Shown in pieces: positions 53,311-62,199 of a DNA stretch of 64,000 nt; the first letter of the stretch is position 1; each line of letters starts with the position of its first letter. Location: NCBI GenBank assembly GCA_015061145.1, contig SUXD01000005.1, forward strand, positions 1-64,000, in the 5' to 3' direction. Made by a program: the position numbers and the translations under genes. Below the pieces are notes generated by a model that did no database searches, was not told the origin of the DNA, and saw only the letters and a list, made by a program, of their open reading frames with translations. Source of the stretch: Bacteroidales bacterium. Lineage in GTDB: Bacteria > Bacteroidota > Bacteroidia > Bacteroidales > Paludibacteraceae.

Positions 53311-54609
53311 ATGGATTCGTATGCAGAGACATTAGATTATTTATATAACAGATTTCCAATGTTTTCGCGTGTTGGAGCATCGGCCTACAAAACAGGTTTG
53401 GATAATACGCTGGCCCTTGATGAATATTTTGGCCATCCGCATCGCAAATTCCGTACTGTGCATGTGGCAGGGACTAACGGCAAGGGGTCGGTGTCCAATT
53501 TCTTGGCATCGGTGCTGCAGACGGCAGGGTATAAGGTAGGACTTTACACTTCGCCTCATTTGGTGGATTTCCGTGAGCGGATACGGGTGGATGGCGCCAT
53601 GATACCGCAGGATTTTGTGATGGATTTCGTTCAGCATAACAAGGCGTTTTTCGAAGAGATACGTCCCTCTTTTTTTGAAATGACAGTCTTGATGGCATTC
53701 GACTATTTTGCAAAAGAACATGTTGATGTAGCAGTGGTGGAGGTCGGTTTGGGCGGTCGCCTTGACAGCACCAATATCATCACGCCAGATGTGAGTATTA
53801 TCACCAACATCAGTTACGATCATCAGAACCTGCTTGGCGACACCTTGGCTAAAATAGCAGCAGAGAAAGCGGGGATTATTAAACGCGGCGTTCCTGTAGT
53901 GGTAGGCGAAGCGGAAGGTGATGTTTATGACGTGTTTGAAGCGAAAGCAAACTCGGAGCACGCACCGTTGTTTTTTGCGCCCGATTATCATGGGCTGTCG
54001 TTGAAAGACGAAAGCGAATTCCTTTTGCACGACAAATCGCTTGGCGATTTTGGCGTAGGGCTTCATGGCGACTATCAGCAGAAAAATGTGGCGACGGTGC
54101 TCACAGCGGTCGATGTGCTGCGCGATGCAGGATATGGAATATCCGACACGGCGCTTCGTTCCGGACTGCTTGATGTTTGTGCAAATACCGGACTGCAAGG
54201 CCGCTGGCAGGTGTTGCGCAACGATGCTCCCAAGATAGTTTGCGACATAGCGCACAATACGGCCGGCATTGCGTATATTGTGAAACAGATGCGGCGCGAG
54301 AATCGTCCGTTGCGCATAGTCTTCGGCGTTGTGAGCGACAAGGATGTGGACGGAATTTTGTCGTTGCTGCCGCCCGAAGCCGTGTATTATTTTACGCGTG
54401 CCTCCATACCGCGTGCGCTTGATGAACGTCTGCTGTGCGAGAAAGCTGCCGCGCATCATCTGAAGGGCGAGGCTTTCGGAAAAGTGACTGATGCAGCGAA
54501 AGCAGCGCTGCAAGATGCCCAGCCCGGCGATTTCGTATATGTCGGAGGCAGCAATTTTGTGGTAGCGGATGCGTTGACGGATATGACGTGGCTGAGTGTC
54601 GCACATTGA
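53311..54609 (+). CDS. folC: Bifunctional folylpolyglutamate/dihydrofolate synthase
   Basis: A Mur-ligase-family enzyme of 432 residues that adds glutamate to dihydropteroate and folates. It has H-V-A-G-T-N-G-K-G-S-V-S (about 51-62), Y-T-S-P-H-L, V-E-V-G-L-G-G-R-L-D-S-T-N and D-I-A-H-N-T-A-G. The ATG at 53311 is used (a GTG at 53305 is also in frame). The mutS2 promoter begins nine bases after its stop. Confidence 0.94.
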   Translation: MDSYAETLDYLYNRFPMFSRVGASAYKTGLDNTLALDEYFGHPHRKFRTVHVAGTNGKGSVSNFLASVLQTAGYKVGLYTSPHLVDFRERIRVDGAMIPQDFVMDFVQHNKAFFEEIRPSFFEMTVLMAFDYFAKEHVDVAVVEVGLGGRLDSTNIITPDVSIITNISYDHQNLLGDTLAKIAAEKAGIIKRGVPVVVGEAEGDVYDVFEAKANSEHAPLFFAPDYHGLSLKDESEFLLHDKSLGDFGVGLHGDYQQKNVATVLTAVDVLRDAGYGISDTALRSGLLDVCANTGLQGRWQVLRNDAPKIVCDIAHNTAGIAYIVKQMRRENRPLRIVFGVVSDKDVDGILSLLPPEAVYYFTRASIPRALDERLLCEKAAAHHLKGEAFGKVTDAAKAALQDAQPGDFVYVGGSNFVVADALTDMTWLSVAH

Positions 54610-54617
54610 AAATCTGT

Positions 54618-54648
54618 TTTGTCACTGTGCTCGAAATTTGTAATTTTG
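54618..54648 (+). promoter_or_regulatory. mutS2 promoter
   Basis: TTTG at 54618-54621, a 19-base spacer and TAATTTTG at 54641-54648. This places the transcript start near 54654 and supports the GTG start at 54675. Confidence 0.75.
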
Positions 54649-54674
54649 CAGAGAATATAAAGAACTTCAATACC

Positions 54675-57119
54675 GTGTCGTTTTATCCGGAAGATTTTGA
54701 ACATAAAATAGGTTTTGATGCCATCCGATACATGCTGAAAGAGAAATGCGTCAGTGCGCCTGGCGCCGAATTTGTGGAGCGTATGTCGTTCTCCAGTGAT
54801 TTCGGTGAGTTGTCGTGCCGACTGCATCAGACCAAAGAGTTTTGCGGCGTGCTTTCAGAAAATAGCGATTTTTCGCTTGGCGGTATTGTGGATGTCAGGG
54901 AAGGACTGAAGAAAATTCGTGTCGAAGGTTTGTATCTCGACGAAAGCGAAGTGGATGGTCTCCGTGTTTCGCTCGAAACTTACGGACGGGTATGCTCATT
55001 TTTTGACATGGTCGAAAGCGAGCGCTATCCGCATTTGCGCAGTTTGTTTTCTGATGCCGCCGATTTGAATGCGCTTTTGCGCGAGATAAACAGGATTCTC
55101 GATAAGTACGGTAAAGTGCGGGATAATGCCTCGGCGCGGCTGGCTGCGATAAGAAAAGAGGCTTTCGCAGTGCAGAGCGGAATTTCGCAAATATTGCATA
55201 CGGTGTTGCGAAAGGCGCAGAGCGACGGGTATGTCGATCGCGACCAGTCGCCCGTAGTGCGCGACGGCCGGTTGGTGATACCAGTCAATCCTTCATATAA
55301 AAGACATATAAAAGGTATAGTCCTTGATGAATCGGCAACTGGAAAAACTGTTTTTATAGAGCCGGCCGAGGCCGTGGAAGCCAACAACCGATTGCGGGAA
55401 CTGAATGCCGAAGAACGGCGTGAGATAATTAAGATCTTGATGGATTTCTCGGCATTTGCGGCGCCATTTGTGCCTGAGGTGTTGCATGCTTTTGAAATAA
55501 TAGGCGAGTTGGATTTTATTTGTGCCAAAGCGATGTGGGCGCGAGAGGTCGGAGCGCTGTTGCCGCAGATGGCAGGCGATGCCGTGTTGGTGTGGCGCAA
55601 CGCATACCATCCGCTTTTGCTGCTTTCGCATCGCAAGCAAGGGCGCGAGGTGGTGCCTTTGAATATCAAACTGAATGCCGAAAATCGGATTTTGCTTATT
55701 TCGGGACCTAATGCGGGCGGAAAGTCGGTTTGCCTGAAGACCGTAGGTTTGCTGCAATATATGCTGCAGTGCGGCATGCTCGTGCCGATGCACGAGAGCA
55801 GTGTGGCTGGAGTTTTTGAAGGTATCTTCATCGATATCGGAGACGAACAGTCGATAGAGGACGATTTGAGTACTTACAGTTCGCACCTCAAGAATATGAA
55901 ATACTTTCTGCGCAATTGCAACGAGAAAACCATTATTCTGATTGACGAATTCGGTTCGGGTACAGAACCACGTATTGGCGGAGCTATTGCCGAAGTCCTT
56001 TTGCGGAAATTCAACGAACGGCGTACTTTTGGCGTAGTCACTACGCATTATACAAATCTGAAACTGCTGGCCGAGAACACAGCCGGCATACAGAACGGCG
56101 CAATGTTGTACAACAGACATGAAATGCGTCCGCTTTTTGAGTTGCAGATTGGAATTCCTGGCAGTTCGTTTGCCATAGAGATAGCCCGAAAAATAGGTTT
56201 ACCCGAAGAGGTGATTTCTGAAGTGGGCGATAAAGTGGGCGACGATAACTTGAAATTGGACAAATATTTGCAGGATGTTGTTCGCGACAGGCATTATTGG
56301 GCCGAGAAAAGGAAGAATATAAGGCAGAAGGAAAAATATTTGGAAGAGACGGCCGAAAAATATCGCCTTGAATTGGAGGATGTGGCTAAACAACGGAAAG
56401 AACTGTTGCGAGCAGCCAAACAAGAAGCGCGAAAGATGCTTGAAGATGCCAATGCGCAGATAGAGAATACCATCCGAAAGATAAAAGAAAGCGAGGCTGA
56501 AAAAACAAAGACAAAAGAAGCCCGCAGCGAATTGAAGGATTTTGCCGCAGCAGTGCAACAGACGGCAGAAAACTCGCCGGCATTGACACGGAAAATAGAA
56601 AAAATTGCAGGTGGCAAGAAAAAAGAAAAACCCAAACAGCAGTTCGATAAGGAAATATATAAGGTTGGCGACAATGTGCGTCTGAAAGGGCAGCACACGG
56701 TTGGGGTGATTCTCGAAATTCAAGATAAGAATGCGACAGTGGCTTTCGGACAGCTGAAAATGAATGCAAAACTCAGCAACTTGGAGAAACTCAGCAACAA
56801 TCAAGTGAAGAAAGAACAGCGTCAGGTGGTGCTCATTAGTTCTTCCACCCGCGATGAAATCCGCCGTAAGAAATTGAATTTCAAGCAAGAGATAGATGTG
56901 CGCGGCATGCGTGGCGACGAGGCGCTGCAGGCTGTGATGTATTTCATCGACGATGCGCTGACGGTGGGTGTGTCGCAAGTGCGCATCTTGCACGGAACAG
57001 GTACGGGTGCTTTGCGTGAGGTGATTCGTCAATACCTTTCTACAGTGAGCGGTGTGACGCATTTCCACGACGAGCATGTGCAGTTGGGCGGTTCCGGCAT
57101 TACTGTGGTGGAAATGTAA
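54675..57119 (+). CDS. mutS2: MutS2, DNA/ribosome-associated ATPase with Smr nuclease domain
   Basis: An 814-residue protein. N-terminal lever and clamp helices (about 1-310) are followed by the MutS ATPase with G-P-N-A-G-G-K-S (about 344-351) and L-I-D-E-F-G-S-G-T-E-P, a long coiled coil (about 525-640) and a C-terminal Smr domain (about 735-814, D-V-R-G and H-G-T-G). MutS2 limits homologous recombination and, in some bacteria, splits collided ribosomes. The GTG at 54675 gives the family N-terminus (F-Y-P-E-D-F-E-H-K-I-G-F-D) and suits the promoter; the open frame runs back into folC but is not needed. Confidence 0.94.
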   Translation: MSFYPEDFEHKIGFDAIRYMLKEKCVSAPGAEFVERMSFSSDFGELSCRLHQTKEFCGVLSENSDFSLGGIVDVREGLKKIRVEGLYLDESEVDGLRVSLETYGRVCSFFDMVESERYPHLRSLFSDAADLNALLREINRILDKYGKVRDNASARLAAIRKEAFAVQSGISQILHTVLRKAQSDGYVDRDQSPVVRDGRLVIPVNPSYKRHIKGIVLDESATGKTVFIEPAEAVEANNRLRELNAEERREIIKILMDFSAFAAPFVPEVLHAFEIIGELDFICAKAMWAREVGALLPQMAGDAVLVWRNAYHPLLLLSHRKQGREVVPLNIKLNAENRILLISGPNAGGKSVCLKTVGLLQYMLQCGMLVPMHESSVAGVFEGIFIDIGDEQSIEDDLSTYSSHLKNMKYFLRNCNEKTIILIDEFGSGTEPRIGGAIAEVLLRKFNERRTFGVVTTHYTNLKLLAENTAGIQNGAMLYNRHEMRPLFELQIGIPGSSFAIEIARKIGLPEEVISEVGDKVGDDNLKLDKYLQDVVRDRHYWAEKRKNIRQKEKYLEETAEKYRLELEDVAKQRKELLRAAKQEARKMLEDANAQIENTIRKIKESEAEKTKTKEARSELKDFAAAVQQTAENSPALTRKIEKIAGGKKKEKPKQQFDKEIYKVGDNVRLKGQHTVGVILEIQDKNATVAFGQLKMNAKLSNLEKLSNNQVKKEQRQVVLISSSTRDEIRRKKLNFKQEIDVRGMRGDEALQAVMYFIDDALTVGVSQVRILHGTGTGALREVIRQYLSTVSGVTHFHDEHVQLGGSGITVVEM

Positions 57120-57201
57120 ACAAATAGCAATTGAGAATTGAAAATTAATAATAAAGTAGAAATTACTTTAAACTTTTGACTTTATACTTTTAACTTTATC
57201 T

Positions 57202-57621
57202 ATGCGAACAAAAGAAGAGGCGATAGCATTTTTGACCGAGCGAGGCAAGGGTACGCTGATAGAACATTTAGGAATCGTGTTCACAGATGTAACCGAAGAC
57301 GGCGTGGTGGCAACAATGCCTGTTGACAAACGCACACGACAGGTGTTGGGAATTCTCAACGGCGGTGCATCGTTGGCATTGGCGGAGTGCTTGGCAGGAA
57401 GCACTTCGGTGCTTTTTTGTGCCGACGACGAATTTCCGGTCGGGATGCAAGTGAGCGGCAGTCATGTGGCGCCAGCTTTCGAAGGCGATGTGGTGGAGGG
57501 CGTGTGTACCATCCTGCATCGTGGCAAAGCCACGCATTTGCTTAATATTGATATTCGCTCGAAAAATACGGGAAAATTGATTTCAACTTCCAGAGTGCAG
57601 AATTTTATAAAAAAGAAATAA
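57202..57621 (+). CDS. menI: Hotdog thioesterase, probable DHNA-CoA thioesterase
   Basis: A 139-residue PaaI/YdiI-type hotdog protein with L-N-G-G-A-S-L-A-L-A-E (about 52-62, the catalytic Glu/Asp helix) and G-S-H-V-A-P-A. Its place directly before menF and menD makes 1,4-dihydroxy-2-naphthoyl-CoA hydrolysis in menaquinone synthesis the likely role. The symbol rests on this context. The gap to menF is six bases. Confidence 0.8.
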   Translation: MRTKEEAIAFLTERGKGTLIEHLGIVFTDVTEDGVVATMPVDKRTRQVLGILNGGASLALAECLAGSTSVLFCADDEFPVGMQVSGSHVAPAFEGDVVEGVCTILHRGKATHLLNIDIRSKNTGKLISTSRVQNFIKKK

Positions 57622-57627
57622 CCTTTG

Positions 57628-58665
57628 ATGGCGGAATCTGACATATTGACCCTGTTGAAAGAACAGAAAAGTTTTGCGCTTTTCCGTATGCCGAACGGGA
57701 CGGAAGTGTACCTCTGCATGCAAAACGACGGAGGTTTTTCCCGACTTGAAAGCGTATTGGAATTGCCACGCGCCAATATGTTTGTTTTTGCGCCATTTGC
57801 TGTTTCAGCCAAGTGCCCCGTGATAGCTGTTTCAACCGATGTATATGAAAGAGTTTCGCTCTCAACGTCAAATGCTTATGGCAACCTGACTTTTAAAAGT
57901 TCTTCAAAAGGAGATTATGCCAAGGCATTTGAAAAATTCCATCGTAGGTTAAAAGCCAAGGGGCAGCAGAAATTGGTGCTTTCGCGTAAAATGTCAGCCC
58001 AGATTAATACTGGTTTTTCGCCGCTGAATCTTTTCTGCAAAGCAGCAGAGTCATACAAAGATTCGTATGTCTATCTGTTTTATACGCCAGCTACCGGTTT
58101 TTGGTGCGGCAGCACAATGGAGGTGCTTTTGTCGGGCGCAAAGGGGCGCTACATTACGATGTCGGTGGCCGGCACGCAGCAGAAAAAAGAAAGCGGCGAT
58201 GTGGTTTGGGACGTGAAAAACAGAAATGAACAAGCGCTCGTTTCTGATTTTATCAGAGATGTCTTGCGTAAAGAAAACTGCCGTTTCTCCGAATCTGCGC
58301 CATATACGACGCAGGCAGGAAACTTGCTTCATTTGCGCACTGATTTTACCTTCGAGAAAGACGAAAATGTTTTGCGCTTGCTGGCTTCGCTTTATCCTAC
58401 GCCGGCTGTATGCGGCATTCCGCAGCGCGATTCGCAACAGTTTATTGTGGCAAACGAAGGGTACAACCGTGAATATTACGCCGGTTTCCTTGGCACGATT
58501 TCTCCTGAGGGCTGTGATTTGTTTGTTAATTTGCGTTGTGTGAAAATTGAAGGGGATGAAATCAGTTTCTATGCGGGCGGCGGCATTCTTCCGCAATCGA
58601 CAATGGAAAGTGAATGGGACGAAACCGAAGCCAAAATGGAAACGATGAAACAATTGATGAGATAA
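57628..58665 (+). CDS. menF: Isochorismate synthase
   Basis: Converts chorismate to isochorismate at the head of menaquinone synthesis. The 345-residue chorismate-binding enzyme has the catalytic-type K-L-V-L-S-R-K, the Q-A-L-V-S-D-F-I-R region, P-T-P-A-V-C-G-I-P and Y-A-G-G-G-I with E-S-E-W-D-E-T-E-A-K at the end. The ATG at 57628 is preferred over the TTG at 57625. It lacks a fused menD or long N-terminal domain, as is usual in Bacteroidota. Confidence 0.92.
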   Translation: MAESDILTLLKEQKSFALFRMPNGTEVYLCMQNDGGFSRLESVLELPRANMFVFAPFAVSAKCPVIAVSTDVYERVSLSTSNAYGNLTFKSSSKGDYAKAFEKFHRRLKAKGQQKLVLSRKMSAQINTGFSPLNLFCKAAESYKDSYVYLFYTPATGFWCGSTMEVLLSGAKGRYITMSVAGTQQKKESGDVVWDVKNRNEQALVSDFIRDVLRKENCRFSESAPYTTQAGNLLHLRTDFTFEKDENVLRLLASLYPTPAVCGIPQRDSQQFIVANEGYNREYYAGFLGTISPEGCDLFVNLRCVKIEGDEISFYAGGGILPQSTMESEWDETEAKMETMKQLMR

Positions 58666-58707
58666 TTCAATAAAAAAAATATAATGATCTTTTCAGTTCA
58701 TTCAACA

Positions 58708-58739
58708 ATTCATAATTCATAATTCATAATTCATAATTC
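58708..58739 (+). repeat. ATTCATA 7-base tandem repeat
   Basis: Four full copies and part of a fifth of ATTCATA lie in the 85-base menF-menD spacer, upstream of the menD ATG. Confidence 0.85.
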
Positions 58740-58750
58740 TTTCTCTCCCT

Positions 58751-60304
58751 ATGTTTTCTGTTAAAAAAAATGTATTGCAGCTCGTTGCGCTGATGCGTGC
58801 GTTCGGAATAAAGGATGTGGTACTTTGTCCGGGTTCGCGTAATTCTCCTTTGTCAGAGTCTTTCGCTGCCTGTGTCGATTTCCGGTGTCATCCCGTCACC
58901 GATGAACGCAGCGCAGGGTTTCAGGCAATCGGTATTATAGAGGAAACGCGTAATGCAGTGGCGGTTTGCTGTACATCGGGCACTGCATTGCTGAATCTCG
59001 CATCTGCTGTTGCCGAAGCCTATTATCAGCATTTGCCGTTGCTGGTCATTTCGGCCGATCGACCAACTGCCTGGATAGGGCAAATGGACGGACAGACAAT
59101 TTGCCAGCCGGATGCTTTGGCGCCTTTTGTGCGCAAGCGTGTGAATCTGCCTGAAATAAATACCGATGAAGATGCATGGTTCTGCAATCGATTGATAAAC
59201 GAAGCGCTATTGTGCCTCACAATGCCAGAAAAAGGGAGCGTGCACATCAATGTGCCTATTAGCGAACCGCTTTTTGACTTTTCTGCTGAACGCTTGCCCG
59301 AAGTTCGTAAGATTGACGCGAATATAAATGGCGCGATATGTAAGTGGCAATCGTCGCGCCGACCCATGTTGCTGGTCGGTCAGCATTTGCCTGACGAGGA
59401 TTTGCCCGAGGCGCTCCGTTGTTTGTGCGACTCGAAAAGGTGTGTGGTGCTGGGCGAACATCTCGCCAATGTGCCCGATGTGATAGGCAACTTTGATGAT
59501 ATGGAACTTACGGAGACATTTGCCCCCGATTTCCTCATTACGATAGGCGGTCATGTGGTGTCGAAAAAGCTGAAACGATTTTTACGCACGAATCCGCCAT
59601 CTGCTCATTGGCATATTTCGGCTGATGGCGCGGTGGTCGATACATTCAAGTGCCTTACGGATGTCTTGGCTTGCTCCGACATACCTTCGTTGCTCATTTC
59701 GTTGAGCGAGTTAGGCAACAATGCGGATGAAAAATTTATGAATTTATGGAAAACGGCGTCAGCGCAGTTGTCTCATGCTGGCGGCGATTCGCTCGAAGAA
59801 TATGTTACGGGCGAGTTGTTGCGGCAAATGCCTGAAAATTCCGCTTTGCAGTTGGCAAACAGCAGTGCGGTTCGTCTGGCACAGCGTTTCGCGTTGCCGT
59901 TTGGCACCAAAGTGTATTGCAACCGAGGCACTAACGGCATCGACGGTTCGCTGTCGGCGGCGGTGGGGTATGCCAATGTGCATAGCGGTGTCACTTTCCT
60001 GATTGTCGGCGACTTAAGTTTCTTTTACGATATGAATGCGCTGATTTCGTTAAGAAAGGATGCCGATTTGCATGTCATGCTGCTAAACAACGGCGGTGGA
60101 AAAATATTTGAAAAACTCTTCGATATGGACGAAAACGCACGTAAATTCGTGGCGGGTCAAGGCGAGCACATCTCTGCAAAGAAATGGGCGGAAACCGTAG
60201 GCATGGCGTATATGTCGCTGTCGGGAAAAGAGAATACGGCGCAGGTCGTTGCTGATTTTGTTTCCAGAAAAGGGAATGTGCTGCTCGAAGTAATTGACAA
60301 TTGA
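58751..60304 (+). CDS. menD: SEPHCHC synthase MenD
   Basis: A TPP enzyme of 517 residues that joins 2-oxoglutarate and isochorismate in menaquinone synthesis. It has the N-terminal V-L-C-P-G-S-R-N-S-P-L (about 21-31), D-E-R-S-A-G-F-Q-A-I-G and V-C-C-T-S-G-T-A. The TPP-binding C-domain contains N-R-G-T-N-G-I-D-G-S-L-S-A-A and G-D-L-S-F-F-Y-D. It follows menF after 85 bases including a tandem repeat. Confidence 0.95.
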   Translation: MFSVKKNVLQLVALMRAFGIKDVVLCPGSRNSPLSESFAACVDFRCHPVTDERSAGFQAIGIIEETRNAVAVCCTSGTALLNLASAVAEAYYQHLPLLVISADRPTAWIGQMDGQTICQPDALAPFVRKRVNLPEINTDEDAWFCNRLINEALLCLTMPEKGSVHINVPISEPLFDFSAERLPEVRKIDANINGAICKWQSSRRPMLLVGQHLPDEDLPEALRCLCDSKRCVVLGEHLANVPDVIGNFDDMELTETFAPDFLITIGGHVVSKKLKRFLRTNPPSAHWHISADGAVVDTFKCLTDVLACSDIPSLLISLSELGNNADEKFMNLWKTASAQLSHAGGDSLEEYVTGELLRQMPENSALQLANSSAVRLAQRFALPFGTKVYCNRGTNGIDGSLSAAVGYANVHSGVTFLIVGDLSFFYDMNALISLRKDADLHVMLLNNGGGKIFEKLFDMDENARKFVAGQGEHISAKKWAETVGMAYMSLSGKENTAQVVADFVSRKGNVLLEVIDN

Positions 60305-60326
60305 ATTATTCTCGTTTCTGATTTTT

Positions 60327-60357
60327 TTTGCAATATAAAATATATTGTGTATATTTG
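60327..60357 (+). promoter_or_regulatory. rimP-nusA-infB promoter
   Basis: TTTG at 60327-60330, a 19-base spacer and TATATTTG at 60350-60357. Confidence 0.8.
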
Positions 60358-60376
60358 CAGTGTTTTTCACAATGAT

Positions 60377-60394
60377 GGGGGACATTAGTCCCCC
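60377..60394 (+). promoter_or_regulatory. GC-rich hairpin in the rimP leader
   Basis: GGGGGAC (60377-60383) and GTCCCCC (60388-60394) enclose loop ATTA, about 15 bases after the predicted transcript start and 13 bases before the rimP ATG. No T-run follows, so it is not a terminator; it may affect translation or RNA stability. Confidence 0.6.
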
Positions 60395-60406
60395 TCTTTA
60401 TTTATT

Positions 60407-60871
60407 ATGATAGAAAAAGAATTGCTGACAAAGGCGGTGGAGGAGAAGCTCACCGAAGAACAGTTTGTTACCGAAATATCGGTGAATGAGACAAACAAGA
60501 CGATTCTTGTCGAGGTAGATGCCGACAAGGGCGTTTCTATCGACTTTTGTGTGGAGATGACGAACTTTTTGCACGAACGCTTTGCCGAAGAGCTTGACGA
60601 GTACGATTTGGAAGTGTCGTCGGCTGGTATCGGACAGCCGTTGAAGAATGTCCGCCAATATCAGAAGTTCGAAGGCGAGGAGGTGGAAGTACTGACTGCC
60701 GACGGACGGAAACTGAAAGGCGTGTTGCGCACTCCGTCAGACAAAGGATTTTCGCTTGATGTGGTTGTCAAAATCAAGCCGGAAGGGGCAAAAAGAAAAA
60801 TAGAAACGACACAAACGCTTAATTTTAATTACGAAGAAATAAAATATACAAAATACTTAATCAAGTTTTAA
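60407..60871 (+). CDS. rimP: Ribosome maturation factor RimP
   Basis: A 154-residue 30S assembly factor with an N-terminal alpha/beta domain (Y-D-L-E-V-S-S-A-G-I-G-Q-P-L near 65-80) and a C-terminal SH3-like barrel. It is first in the rimP-nusA-infB operon, six bases before nusA, as in most bacteria. Confidence 0.95.
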   Translation: MIEKELLTKAVEEKLTEEQFVTEISVNETNKTILVEVDADKGVSIDFCVEMTNFLHERFAEELDEYDLEVSSAGIGQPLKNVRQYQKFEGEEVEVLTADGRKLKGVLRTPSDKGFSLDVVVKIKPEGAKRKIETTQTLNFNYEEIKYTKYLIKF

Positions 60872-60877
60872 AAAATT

Positions 60878-62134
60878 ATGGCTAAAAAAGAAGAGATCAA
60901 TTTGATTGATACCTTTGGTGAATTCAAAGAACTGAAAAACATTGACAGAAGCACGCTCATCAGCGTACTCGAAGAGTCATTCCGCAGTGTGATCGCTAAA
61001 ATGTTCGGCACTGACAAAAACTTTGATATCATTATCAATCCAGACAAGGGCGACTGCGAAATCTGGCGCAACAGAACGATTGTGGCCGATGACGAGTTGG
61101 AAGACGAAAATACGCAGATAGCATATTCGGAGGCTAAAAAACTGGACGAAGATTCTGAAATCGGCGAAGAAGTTACCGATGCCGTTGATTTCGTTAAGTT
61201 CGGTCGTCGCGCCATTCTGAATCTCCGTCAGACACTGGCATCTAAAATCCTTGATCTGCAAAAAGATTCTCTTTATAACAAATATTCTGAAAAAGTTGGA
61301 CAGATTGTTTCGGGCGAAGTGTACCAGATATGGAAGAAAGAATTGCTGTTGCTCGACGACGAGGAAAATGAAATGCTGCTGCCTAAGACAGAACAGATAC
61401 CTGGCGACTTCTACAAAAAAGGCGAAACTGTAAAGGCAGTAGTGGCAAGCGTTGACAACAAGAACAACAATCCGAAAATCATCCTTTCTCGTACTTCACC
61501 GATGTTTTTGCAGCGTTTGTTCGAGTTGGAAGTGCCCGAAATCAACGAGGGACTCATTACCATCAAGAAAATTGCCCGCATCCCAGGCGAACGCGCCAAA
61601 GTGGCTGTTGAGTCGTACGACGACCGCATCGATCCTGTAGGCGCTTGTGTAGGTATGAAAGGTGCACGTATTCACGGCATTGTGCGTGAGTTGCGCAACG
61701 AGAATATCGATGTGCTCAATTACACTTCGAATGTTTCGCTGATGGTGGCTCGCGCTTTGAATCCTGCAAAAATTTCTTGGAGCAAGATTGACGAAGAAAA
61801 TAAGAAAATAGAAGTTTTCCTGAAGCCGGAAGAGGTTTCGCTGGCTATTGGACGCAACGGTTCGAACATCAAACTGGCAGGCATGCTTACCGGTTATCAG
61901 ATTGAAGTGTTCAGAGATGTTGAAGACGAAGCAAGCGAGGAGGAAGATGTTTACTTGGATGCATTCGACGACGCTATCGACGAATGGGTTATCAACGCAC
62001 TGAAGGCCATCGGATGCAATACGGCAAAGAATGTGCTTGAAATACCAAGAGAAGAACTTATCGCTCGTACCGATTTGGAAGAAGAGACAATTGACGATGT
62101 GCTCAATATTCTTCGTTCGGAATTTGAAAACTAA
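60878..62134 (+). CDS. nusA: Transcription termination/antitermination protein NusA
   Basis: An RNA polymerase-associated factor of 418 residues. It has the N-terminal RNAP-binding domain (about 1-130), an S1 domain (about 135-205, G-Q-I-V-S-G-E-V), KH domains (about 210-350: G-M-K-G-A-R-I-H, A-I-G-R-N-G-S-N-I) and a short helix-hairpin-helix end. The two C-terminal acidic repeats of E. coli NusA are absent, which is usual outside Proteobacteria. Confidence 0.96.
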   Translation: MAKKEEINLIDTFGEFKELKNIDRSTLISVLEESFRSVIAKMFGTDKNFDIIINPDKGDCEIWRNRTIVADDELEDENTQIAYSEAKKLDEDSEIGEEVTDAVDFVKFGRRAILNLRQTLASKILDLQKDSLYNKYSEKVGQIVSGEVYQIWKKELLLLDDEENEMLLPKTEQIPGDFYKKGETVKAVVASVDNKNNNPKIILSRTSPMFLQRLFELEVPEINEGLITIKKIARIPGERAKVAVESYDDRIDPVGACVGMKGARIHGIVRELRNENIDVLNYTSNVSLMVARALNPAKISWSKIDEENKKIEVFLKPEEVSLAIGRNGSNIKLAGMLTGYQIEVFRDVEDEASEEEDVYLDAFDDAIDEWVINALKAIGCNTAKNVLEIPREELIARTDLEEETIDDVLNILRSEFEN

Positions 62135-62199
62135 TGGGTGCTGCTTAGCGTCTCTTTATTTTTAAGGTTCATTCTTTATTAACGATTTAAATTTTTAAT

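Noticed and set aside
53341..54606. A 421-codon open frame antisense to folC
   Set aside because: Cys/His/Arg-rich shadow translation covering exactly folC; no domain and no start signals.
58708..58739. Short CRISPR-like array
   Set aside because: The unit is a 7-base pure tandem repeat without spacers.
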